NCBI RefSeq assembly: GCF_028292945.1
Contig: NZ_JAQGLJ010000040.1
Location: 1-64,000, forward strand
Source of the DNA: Sphingomonas bacterium
GTDB lineage: Bacteria > Pseudomonadota > Alphaproteobacteria > Sphingomonadales > Sphingomonadaceae
DNA: 64,000 nt
Direction: 5' to 3'
Part shown: positions 7,964 to 15,348 of the stretch, piece after piece
How the letters are laid out: each line of letters opens with the position of its first letter
Position numbering within the stretch: the first letter of the stretch is position 1
The notes under the pieces: generated by a model
Told to the model about the DNA's origin: nothing
The model's input: the letters and a program-made list of their open reading frames with translations, nothing else
Databases searched by the model: none
Position numbers and translations under genes: made by a program

Positions 7964-8966
7964 GGGCGCGCTGGCCCAGCCTGGGCGCGGGCGCGTCCCC
8001 TTCGACCCAATCGACCAGCAGGGTGAGCACACGGCGCAGCGCCTGGTCCTGTTCCTGCAGCCGTGCCTCCAGATCGGCGAGACGGCGCGTCATCTCGGCA
8101 TCCGGGATCGCATGATCTGGTGCCGTCGGCGAAGCGTCCACGGCCGCGCCGGGCAGATCGGCCGCCATGTCGGCCTGTACGGCGCGGACCACGTCGCCAT
8201 CGATCAGGTCTTCGCCCGTCACCGCCGCATGCAGCATGACGCGCGCGGCAAGCACGTTCAGCCGGCGCGGTACGCCGCCCGATGCCGCGAACAGCGCCGT
8301 GAACGCCTCCTCGCTGAAATCCGGCCGCCCCTGCCAGCCGGCCAGCGCCAGCCGATGGGCGATATAGTCGGCGACCTCTTCCTCTTCCATCGGGTCGAGG
8401 TGATGGACCGCGATCACCCGCTGGCGCAACTGCTCCAGCCCGGTGCCATGATTGAGCCGTTCGCGAAACTCGGGCTGGCCGAGCAGGACGATCTGCGTCA
8501 GCGCGTGACCGCCGGCCTGGAAATTGGACAGCATCCGCAGCTCTTCCAGGCTCTCGACCGGCAGCGCCTGCACCTCGTCGACGACCAGCAGCGTGCGCTT
8601 GCCCGTCCGCGCCACCGCGTGCAGCCCGCGCTCGATCGCGAGCAACAGCTGCGCCTTCTCCAACTCCGCCGTATCGACACCCAGCTGCGCCGCCACGATG
8701 CGGAGCAGGTCGGCGGCGTCGATCGCGGTGGAGACGATCTGGACGACGTGGAACGGCGTGCGATCCATCGTCTCCAGCAGATGGCCGATCAGCGTCGTCT
8801 TGCCGGCACCGATATCGCCGGTGATGACGATGAAGCCCTCCTCCTGCGCCAGCCCATAGCTCAGATACACCATCGCCTTGCGGTGGGTGGCGGTCTCGAA
8901 CCAGAAATGCGGATCCGGCGTCAGCTGGAACGGCCTGGCGGTCAGCCCGAAATGTTCGTCGATCAT
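7953..8966 (-). CDS. XrtA-associated AAA ATPase (ExeA-like)
   Basis: A 337-residue P-loop ATPase starting MIDEHFGLTARPFQLTPDP, the hallmark of the exosortase A-linked ATPase family, itself related to ExeA/GspA. Walker A is GDIGAGKT at residues 50-57 and Walker B TLLVVDE at 125-131, followed by an AAA lid (about 220-260). The last 60 residues contain a short coiled-coil-like stretch (DLEARLQEQDQALRRVL). Its role is assumed to be energising assembly or chain-length control of the secretion complex at the cytoplasmic face. It is separated by 13 nt from the outer-membrane protein gene upstream and overlaps the deacetylase start. Confidence 0.92.
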   Translation of the reverse strand: MIDEHFGLTARPFQLTPDPHFWFETATHRKAMVYLSYGLAQEEGFIVITGDIGAGKTTLIGHLLETMDRTPFHVVQIVSTAIDAADLLRIVAAQLGVDTAELEKAQLLLAIERGLHAVARTGKRTLLVVDEVQALPVESLEELRMLSNFQAGGHALTQIVLLGQPEFRERLNHGTGLEQLRQRVIAVHHLDPMEEEEVADYIAHRLALAGWQGRPDFSEEAFTALFAASGGVPRRLNVLAARVMLHAAVTGEDLIDGDVVRAVQADMAADLPGAAVDASPTAPDHAIPDAEMTRRLADLEARLQEQDQALRRVLTLLVDWVEGDAPAPRLGQRARAA

Positions 8967-8979
8967 CGAACGCGACCCT

Positions 8980-10596
8980 TTAGAAGCTGTAGCGCGCGCC
9001 GAGCAGCGCCTGGCCGCGCAGCGACGTGTCGATCCCGTCGCCGACGCGGAACGAGTAGATGCCGACCGACGCGGTCGTGCTCAGCCGGCCGAAGTCGTGG
9101 AAATAGCCCGCCGTGGTCCCGACCGAGAGGACGTCGTCGGACCCTGCCGATGCCGGCTCGTAATAGTCGGCAAACGCCTGGACGTTGAACCCGGACACGG
9201 GGCTAAGCTGACGGGTGAAGAAGAGTTGCGCATAGTAACTCTCGTCCTCCAGCCCATAGAGGGTGATGCCGGGGCGATCGGGTCCGAACAGCTTGCGGTT
9301 GGCATAGCCGATGCCGGCGCCCGCCGTCGTCGCGCCCTTGGTCGCCGACACCACCGCGTCGATCCCGCGCGCGCGGTAACTCGCGGTCGTCACCGACTGG
9401 AAGACATTGTCGAGGCAACCGCCGGGCGCGGTGCCTGTCGTGCCGAAGGTGCAGCCGTTGAACGCCTGGGCGAACTGGTCGCGGGTGGCGATGAAGCTGG
9501 TCGGCAGGTTGGCGATGCCCTGGCGCAGCTGCCGCCCGAAGGTGGTGACGACGTCGTACACGCCGACCTGGACGCCGACCGTCGGCGCCGCGGCCCAGCT
9601 CGCCGAACCGGTGTAGCTGGTCGAGCCGTAGCGGCGGCCGACGCGCGCGGACACCGAGGTGCGCCGGCTGGGCCGCCACACGACGCCGGCATCGTAGTAC
9701 ACGCCGTCGGTGCGATAGGTGACCCGGCGGGCGGAAGCGTCGTCCAGCACGAAGCGGCCGTTTTCGTCCACCACCGGTGCACCGGTGGGGGTGAACAGCG
9801 CCGCCCGCTGGCTGGTCTCGACCTCTTCATAGCCGACGCCTGCCTGCAGCGCGACGGTGGGCGAGACGGGCGCGAGCACGTCGCCGCGAACATACCAGCT
9901 GTCGTAACGCTGCTTGAGCGCGCCGCTGGTCTCCCGCTCCCACCCGGCGCTGGCGGTCAGCCCGACCGGAAGGACGGCGCGTGGCGGCAAGGCGGCGGTG
10001 ACGCTGGCGATCTGGCCGACCGAATCGTCGTAGTAATCGAGCCGCGGCTGACCGGCGATCAGAGACGACCGGTCCGGGGTCTCCACCTTCGTATAGCCGA
10101 TCCGGTACAGCGCGTTCAGCTCGACCGGCCCGGCATATCTGGACAGCGTCGGGCCGGCGTAGAGCGAGTAGAGCTGCGAGACGTTGCGATTGTCGCCGGC
10201 GAACACGCCCGGCGCCTCGCCGCGGATGTCGGAGCGCGTGCGGGTCGCAAGTGCGCCGCCTTCCAGCATCACGCCGGGAGTGAGCCGGAACGCCGCGCGC
10301 GCCAGGCCCGAATGGACGCTGTCATCGCCGTAATCGTCGTCCCAGCTGAAGCGATGCTCGTAACGGTACGACGCTTGCGCGGTCAGTCGCGCGGTATCGA
10401 CCGCCACGTCGACGCCAGCCGCCAGCGACGTGTAGGTCAGCACGTCGCCGCTCTTCAGATCGGCATCGAACGTCTGGCTCACCTCGATATAGGGCTGCAC
10501 GGTCGTGCGCGCGCGCGCTGCCGTGTCCTGGGCAGCGACCGGGCTGGCGATCAGCGCGAGGCTTGCGGTGCCGCAAAGCAGGAATAGCTTCTTCAT
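8980..10596 (-). CDS. PEP-CTERM system-associated outer-membrane beta-barrel protein
   Basis: A 538-residue protein with a clear Sec signal peptide (MKKLFLLCGTASLALIASPVAAQ, cleavage after AAQ). The rest is rich in alternating polar/hydrophobic beta-strands with frequent Tyr, Arg and Gly, and it ends in an aromatic residue (GARYSF), as expected for Bam-assembled barrels. It fits the barrel family encoded in exosortase A loci, the likely outer-membrane exit or anchoring component for the polysaccharide. The ATG overlaps the stop of the kinase gene (ATGA) and follows AGGAG at good spacing. A much longer frame reading through from upstream is an artefact. Confidence 0.88.
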   Translation of the reverse strand: MKKLFLLCGTASLALIASPVAAQDTAARARTTVQPYIEVSQTFDADLKSGDVLTYTSLAAGVDVAVDTARLTAQASYRYEHRFSWDDDYGDDSVHSGLARAAFRLTPGVMLEGGALATRTRSDIRGEAPGVFAGDNRNVSQLYSLYAGPTLSRYAGPVELNALYRIGYTKVETPDRSSLIAGQPRLDYYDDSVGQIASVTAALPPRAVLPVGLTASAGWERETSGALKQRYDSWYVRGDVLAPVSPTVALQAGVGYEEVETSQRAALFTPTGAPVVDENGRFVLDDASARRVTYRTDGVYYDAGVVWRPSRRTSVSARVGRRYGSTSYTGSASWAAAPTVGVQVGVYDVVTTFGRQLRQGIANLPTSFIATRDQFAQAFNGCTFGTTGTAPGGCLDNVFQSVTTASYRARGIDAVVSATKGATTAGAGIGYANRKLFGPDRPGITLYGLEDESYYAQLFFTRQLSPVSGFNVQAFADYYEPASAGSDDVLSVGTTAGYFHDFGRLSTTASVGIYSFRVGDGIDTSLRGQALLGARYSF

Positions 10597-11651
10597 GGGG
10601 TCAACTCCTGACCGTAATAGCTGCCGAAGCGGTGGCGATCGGGGACGAAGCTCACCGCGTTGAGGACGAGGCCGATGTGCTCGCAGCCGTCCAGCAGCGC
10701 GACGGCGGCGGCGACCTCGCTCTCCGGTGTGCGATCGGCGCGCACCACCAGCATGACCTGACCGACCAACCCCGCCAGGACGGCTGCCGGTGAAGCAGCA
10801 AGCGCGGGCGGAGAATCGAAGATGATGATGCGATCGTGCTGCGCGGCGAGAAGGCGGGCGATGACCGCGCGGGTACGCGCGCTGGCCAGCAACTCGGTAT
10901 CCATCGCGGTCATGGCACCGGACGACAGCACGCTGAGGTTCGGCACGTCGGTGCGGACCACCAGCGCCTCCGGGTCGACCGTGCCGTCGTAGAGTGCGTC
11001 GAGCAGGCCCGGCCCGGGTTCCAGCCCCAGCCGGCGGCAGACGTCCGGCTTGGCGACGTCCGCGTCGACGAGCAGCACCTGCGTGTCGCGCTCGGCCGCC
11101 ATCGAAAGCGCCAGGTTGATCGCGCAGAACGTCTTGCCGTCGCCCGGTCGCGCCGAGCAGACCAGCAGCGTGCGCGACTTGTCCACCTCGCCGGCGGACG
11201 CGAGCCGCTGACGGGTGACGGACAGCTGGCGCTTGACCAGCCGGAACTCCTCCGCGAGCGGACCGACCGGCGCGCCGGGCACGATCATGCCGTTCTCGGC
11301 CAGCCGGCCGCGATCGATCAGCGCTTCGCCGGGCGTGACCGGCGGGGGTGTGAAGTCGTCCTCGCCCGCGTCGGCGTTCGCCAGGAATTCCGGGGGAATG
11401 GCAGCAAGCGTACCGCCAAGGTCGACGACGCCAGTGCCGCTCGTCCCGCGCGAACCGCCTCCGTTCGGCCCGAACCATGTCGAGCGACCTTGCTGGCCCG
11501 GTGCGATTTGTGCGTCGACTTCGCTCGGCACGAACGGAGCCGAGGCAGGGACGAGTAGCCGCGGCTTGGGTCGCGACCCCGCCCCCATCGCCGCCGCGCG
11601 TTCCAGCAGCGACAGCTCGCGCTTCTTGGGAAAGGGAGTCATGTCGTTCAT
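10593..11651 (-). CDS. XrtA-associated tyrosine autokinase-like ATPase (CpsD/CapB type)
   Basis: A 352-residue cytosolic BY-kinase-like protein. After a poorly conserved, Gly/Pro-rich N-terminal 125 residues it has Walker A SARPGDGKT (166-174), Walker A' VLLVDADVAKPD (192-203) and Walker B IIIFDSPPA. It ends GSYYGQELTP, so the tyrosine cluster that BY-kinases autophosphorylate is reduced to two tyrosines. It presumably pairs with the chain-length protein encoded just upstream to control polymerisation and export, as split Wzc/CpsCD systems do. The ATG overlaps the TGA of the chain-length gene, and its own stop overlaps the outer-membrane protein start. Confidence 0.9.
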   Translation of the reverse strand: MNDMTPFPKKRELSLLERAAAMGAGSRPKPRLLVPASAPFVPSEVDAQIAPGQQGRSTWFGPNGGGSRGTSGTGVVDLGGTLAAIPPEFLANADAGEDDFTPPPVTPGEALIDRGRLAENGMIVPGAPVGPLAEEFRLVKRQLSVTRQRLASAGEVDKSRTLLVCSARPGDGKTFCAINLALSMAAERDTQVLLVDADVAKPDVCRRLGLEPGPGLLDALYDGTVDPEALVVRTDVPNLSVLSSGAMTAMDTELLASARTRAVIARLLAAQHDRIIIFDSPPALAASPAAVLAGLVGQVMLVVRADRTPESEVAAAVALLDGCEHIGLVLNAVSFVPDRHRFGSYYGQELTP

Positions 11652-13165
11652 GCTGCCAGCCCCCGCTGCAAGGTCTCGACCCCCAGCAGCAGCGCGTAGG
11701 CCGCGACCAGGCCACCGGCGCCGCCGGCGAACAGTTTGAAGCGCCGGGCGCGCGCGTCAGCCTGCGCCCGCGTCACCATCTCGCCAATCGCACCCAGCAC
11801 GGGCAGGCCCGCGGCGCGCTCCAGCTTGGGGGCGGTGGCGAAGGTCTGGCGTAGCTGGCCAAGCGCGAACGCCGCGCCGACGCCGGCCGCGATGCCGGCG
11901 AGCAACACGCCGGTCAGCAGCAGGAAGCGGTTGGGCGCCGCGGGCGTGCGCGGCGTGGTGGGTGGATCGATCACCGAGAAGCGGACCTGATCGGTCTGCG
12001 ACTGTGCCTGCCCGCGCAACGCGATCTGCTCGCGCTGGGTGAGCAGCTGGTCGTACTGGTCCTTGAGGACGCGATAGTCGCGCTCGATGCGGCCCTGCTC
12101 GGCCGCGACCTGGGGATCGACGGAGAGCTTGGCGTTGAGCTGATCGAGATCGCCCTGCAGCTGCGCCCGGCGGATGCGGAGCGACGCGACCGCCGCTTCG
12201 CGATCCGCGCGCATCGATTGCAGCGACAGGTACAGCGGGTTGGGCGTGCCGCTCCCGGCTCCGCCGCCCGACATCGGCTCGCCGCGCGCGGCGGCGGTGG
12301 CGGCCGCGTACTGACTGCGCAGCGCCACGACATCGGGATGGTTCTCGGTGTAGCCGCGGGCGCGCGCATCGGCGAGCTGGCCGTTGATGGCATTGAGCCG
12401 CGCGCGCGCCGGGCCAAAACCTGCAGCGGTGGCGACACCGGGCACGGAGGCGGGCACGCCCGCCATCTGGCCCTGCACGGCCGCGAGCGCGGAGGTTGCG
12501 GCAGCGAGGTCACCGTCGACCTGACTCAGCTGTTGGCGGGACGCGCCGATGCGCTCGGCGATCGATCCGGTTCCGGGTAGCGAGCCGAGATAACGGTTCT
12601 GGAAGTCCGCCTGCTTCGCCTCGGCTTCGGACAGCGCCTTTTGCCGCGCCGCCAGCTGCTCGTCGAGGAAGCGCAGCGAGGATGCGGTCTGCGTGCGGTC
12701 GCCGGCGAGGTTCGATTCAACAAAGGTGTCGATCAGCTTCTGCGTCACGGTGCGCGCCAGCTTGGGGCTGGGCTGCGTGGTGGTGATCTCGAACAGATTG
12801 TCCTGCTGCGGCGTGATCTTGATCGCCAGCATCAGCGAGGCGACGCGATCCGCCACGTCGCGATCGCTGGCGACGGTGTTGGCGAGGTCGGTGCCGCGCA
12901 CGACCTTTTCCAGATTGACCGCGGAGACGATCGTCTGGCGAATGGTGGTGTTGTCGACGGTCGGCTGCGGCAGGCCGTTGGGGCTGGCGGGCAGCAGCGA
13001 CTGCATCTGCACGAACACCCGCGCCCGGCTCTCATATTTGCTGGGGATCTGCGAGACGACCAGCCAGCCGAGCACGCACACGGCCCACGCGACGCCGAGC
13101 GCAAGCCAGCGTCGCGTCCAGATGCTGTGCAGCGCCAGCCGGGCTTCGTCGTAGATATTTCCCAC
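11648..13165 (-). CDS. XrtA-associated chain length determinant (Wzz/PCP family)
   Basis: A 505-residue inner-membrane polysaccharide co-polymerase. TM1 is near residues 19-38 (LALGVAWAVCVLGWLVVS) and the last TM near 415-440, before a short cytosolic tail. Between them lies a long periplasmic helical region with coiled-coil character (QLAARQKALSEAEAKQADFQ; later REQIALRGQAQSQ). PTTPRTPAAPNRF is the proline-rich motif preceding the second TM. It lacks its own kinase domain, which is provided by the downstream gene. I choose the GTG of VGNIYDEARLAL, 7 nt after the export-lipoprotein stop; the longer frame upstream overlaps that gene and is unlikely. Confidence 0.9.
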   Translation of the reverse strand: MGNIYDEARLALHSIWTRRWLALGVAWAVCVLGWLVVSQIPSKYESRARVFVQMQSLLPASPNGLPQPTVDNTTIRQTIVSAVNLEKVVRGTDLANTVASDRDVADRVASLMLAIKITPQQDNLFEITTTQPSPKLARTVTQKLIDTFVESNLAGDRTQTASSLRFLDEQLAARQKALSEAEAKQADFQNRYLGSLPGTGSIAERIGASRQQLSQVDGDLAAATSALAAVQGQMAGVPASVPGVATAAGFGPARARLNAINGQLADARARGYTENHPDVVALRSQYAAATAAARGEPMSGGGAGSGTPNPLYLSLQSMRADREAAVASLRIRRAQLQGDLDQLNAKLSVDPQVAAEQGRIERDYRVLKDQYDQLLTQREQIALRGQAQSQTDQVRFSVIDPPTTPRTPAAPNRFLLLTGVLLAGIAAGVGAAFALGQLRQTFATAPKLERAAGLPVLGAIGEMVTRAQADARARRFKLFAGGAGGLVAAYALLLGVETLQRGLAA

Positions 13166-13172
13166 GCGCGGC

Positions 13173-13808
13173 TCAGAACATCGATTCGGGGATGATGATG
13201 ACGTCGCCCGGCGCCAGGCGGACGTTAGCCTTTGAATCCCCCTGCTTGAGCAGCCGGCCGACCTGAATGGCATATTCGGTCTGCTTGCCGGTATCGCGAT
13301 CGTATCGGACCAGCTTGGCCTTGTTGCCGGCCGCATATTGAGACAGTCCGCCGACCGCGATCATCGCGTCGAGCAGCGTCATGTTGGCGCGAAACGGGAT
13401 GGAGGCGGGCTTTTCGGTCGCGCCGACGATGCGGACCTGCTGGCTGAACGTGCCGGAGAAATTCTCCACGATCACCTGGACGATCGGGTCCTTGATATAC
13501 TCGCCCAGCTCCTTCTTCATGTCGGCGGCGAGCATGGCGGGCGTCTTGCCCACGGCGGGCATGTCCGCGACCAGCGGCGTGGTGATGCGGCCGTCGGGGC
13601 GGACCTGGACCTTCGACGACAGCTCCGGATTGCGCCACACGAAGATGTTGAGCTGATCGAGCGGGCCGATGACATATTCCTCGCCCGGCCGCTCCTGGCC
13701 GGCCACATAGGAGGCCGCCGGCAGCTGGGTGCCGCCGCCCGAGGCACAGCCGGTGAGGGCAGTTGCGGTCAGGGCGAGGATGAGAATGGGGCGGGCAAGC
13801 GTACGCAT
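13173..13808 (-). CDS. XrtA-associated polysaccharide export lipoprotein (Wza-like)
   Basis: A 211-residue lipoprotein. The signal peptide ends in the lipobox LTGC with Cys20 for acylation. It is followed by the polysaccharide biosynthesis/export domain (YVIGPLDQLNIFVWRNPELS) and a SLBB-like domain (about 125-200). It is shorter than Wza, as is usual in exosortase A loci, where the lipoprotein is thought to work with the beta-barrel outer-membrane protein. It is the first gene of the minus-strand operon and has the best ribosome binding site of the cluster (AGGAGG, 5-6 nt before ATG), consistent with the operon promoter lying immediately upstream in the 171-bp divergent gap. Confidence 0.92.
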   Translation of the reverse strand: MRTLARPILILALTATALTGCASGGGTQLPAASYVAGQERPGEEYVIGPLDQLNIFVWRNPELSSKVQVRPDGRITTPLVADMPAVGKTPAMLAADMKKELGEYIKDPIVQVIVENFSGTFSQQVRIVGATEKPASIPFRANMTLLDAMIAVGGLSQYAAGNKAKLVRYDRDTGKQTEYAIQVGRLLKQGDSKANVRLAPGDVIIIPESMF

Positions 13809-13979
13809 GGGGCCTCCTGGCGGCCCCGATCGGACCGCTAAATCAGGCCTTGGCTATGCGCGGGAGAGGTGAAGATAGCGTTTAGGACGGGCCGTTCGCG
13901 AAGCTCCAGCCGCGGAGACGTTGCTCAATTCGGCGCTCGCCGATAGATGCGCGCTACTTTGCACCCCCCCCCCGCAAGG
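13809..13979. promoter_or_regulatory. Divergent intergenic region with a ten-C tract
   Basis: This gap must hold the promoter of the XrtA operon (minus) and of the acyl carrier protein gene (plus), but I could not pick convincing -35/-10 hexamers. A run of ten C residues lies at about 13964-13973, shortly before the AAGGA ribosome binding site of the plus-strand gene. The tract is prone to slippage, so its length may vary between cells or be a sequencing uncertainty. Confidence 0.5.
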
Positions 13980-14261
13980 ATGAGCTGCTTGACGACAGAT
14001 GGATTTGCCGAGGTCGATGCCGCCGTCCGCGCGGTGCTCCGCGATGTGCTGGGGCTTTCGGCCGAGCGGGTGGCGCGGTTCACCGAGGCGACGCCGCTGT
14101 TCGGCGCGCTGCCGGAGCTCGATTCGATGGCGGTCGCGGGCGTGCTGACCGAGCTGGAGGACCGGCTAGGCATCACGGTCGAGGATGACGAGGTCGACGG
14201 CGAGATGCTGGAGACGTTCGGCGCGCTGACCAGTTTTGCCGCGGGCAAGGCGCTCAACTAA
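13980..14261 (+). CDS. Acyl carrier protein (XrtA-linked type)
   Basis: A 93-residue acidic protein of the phosphopantetheine-carrier family. Ser49 in PELDSMAV occupies the DSL position that receives the 4'-phosphopantetheine arm, with the helix FGALPELDS before it and LEDRLGITVEDDEV after. Short carriers like this are encoded in exosortase A loci beside an acyl-CoA ligase and a decarboxylase, but neither partner is present here. Start is uncertain. ATG at 13980 sits on top of AAGGA, while TTG at 13989 has that motif 8 nt upstream and gives a 90-residue protein starting at TTDGF. An ATG at 13947 would place the poly-C tract inside the gene. Confidence 0.8.
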   Translation: MSCLTTDGFAEVDAAVRAVLRDVLGLSAERVARFTEATPLFGALPELDSMAVAGVLTELEDRLGITVEDDEVDGEMLETFGALTSFAAGKALN

Positions 14262-14271
14262 GCGCTCGCGC

Positions 14272-15279
14272 TCACCACGTCGCTTCCGCATTCTCCTTTT
14301 CGCGCGGCGGCTCGCGCATCGCGGCCGCGTCCGATTCGTGCGCGGCATGGGCGAGGAAGCGTTCGGCATCGAGCGCCGCCATGCAGCCGGTGCCGGCGGC
14401 GGTCACCGCCTGACGGTAGATCTTGTCGGCCACGTCTCCGCACGCGAAGACACCGGGAACGTTGGTGCGCGTCGAGCCCGTCTCCACCGCGAGATAGCCG
14501 TCGGCGTCCAGCTCCAGGTGGCCACGGAACAGCTCGGTTGCCGGGTGATGGCCGATCGCGACGAATCCGCCGTCCACGTCGAGCCGGCTGCGCGCGCCGG
14601 TGACGGTGTCTTCCAGCTCCAGCGCGACCAGCCCGGCGGTGCCGCCGCCGTCGACGAACTCCAGCACTTCCTTGTTCCACATGACGGTGATCTTCGGATT
14701 GGCGAACAGGCGCTCCTGCAGGATGCGTTCGGCGCGCAACGAGTCGCGGCGGTGGATCAGCGTCACGTCGGGCGAATGATTGGTGAGGTACAGCGCCTCC
14801 TCGACCGCGGTGTTGCCGCCGCCGATCACCGCCACCTTCTTGCCGCGATAGAAGAAGCCGTCGCAAGTGGCGCAGGCGCTGACACCCTTGCCCTTCATCG
14901 CCTCCTCGCTGTCCAGCCCAAGCCATTTCGCCTGCGCGCCGGTGGCGATCACCAGCACCTCGCCCTCGTACACGTCGCCACCGTCGCCGGTGAGCCGGAA
15001 CGGGCGGCGGGACAGGTCGACGCCCGTGATCGTGTCCCACATCATCGTCGTGCCGACATGCTCGGCCTGCTTCGTCATCTGCTCCATCAGCCACGGGCCC
15101 TGAATGACGTCGGCGAAGCCCGGATAGTTCTCGACATCGGTGGTCGTGGTGAGCTGGCCGCCGGGCTGGATGCCCTGCACGACGATCGGCTTCATGCCCG
15201 CGCGTGCGCCGTAGATGGCGGCGGACAGGCCGGCGGGGCCGGAGCCGAGGATGAGCATGCGGGTGCGGTGAATAGCCAT
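14272..15279 (-). CDS. trxB: Thioredoxin-disulfide reductase
   Basis: A 335-residue FAD- and NADPH-dependent flavoenzyme that reduces thioredoxin in the cytosol. The FAD-binding GSGPAGLSAA is at residues 12-21, and the redox disulfide Cys136-Ala-Thr-Cys139 is followed by DG. The NADPH-binding VIGGGNTAVEEA comes next, and the C-terminal FAD motif is GVFACGDVADKIYRQ. It is slightly longer than the usual 315-325 residues because of a charged tail (MREPPREKENAEATW) after the core. It is convergent with the carrier-protein gene (10-nt gap) and divergent from the molybdoenzyme operon. Confidence 0.96.
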   Translation of the reverse strand: MAIHRTRMLILGSGPAGLSAAIYGARAGMKPIVVQGIQPGGQLTTTTDVENYPGFADVIQGPWLMEQMTKQAEHVGTTMMWDTITGVDLSRRPFRLTGDGGDVYEGEVLVIATGAQAKWLGLDSEEAMKGKGVSACATCDGFFYRGKKVAVIGGGNTAVEEALYLTNHSPDVTLIHRRDSLRAERILQERLFANPKITVMWNKEVLEFVDGGGTAGLVALELEDTVTGARSRLDVDGGFVAIGHHPATELFRGHLELDADGYLAVETGSTRTNVPGVFACGDVADKIYRQAVTAAGTGCMAALDAERFLAHAAHESDAAAMREPPREKENAEATW

Positions 15280-15348
15280 GGGGGCGATCTAGGCTACGCG
15301 GCGGCGCTTTTCCATGGCACGCTTGCGGCGCCAGACCGTTGGAGGCGC

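Noticed and set aside
10597-11715. Extension of the outer-membrane protein frame over the kinase gene
   Set aside because: The signal peptide starts precisely at MKKLF, and the extension is a shadow of the autokinase gene.
14236-15348. Upstream extension of the molybdoenzyme frame through trxB
   Set aside because: The extra 370 residues are antisense to trxB; the ATG at 15349 has GGAGG and gives the family length.
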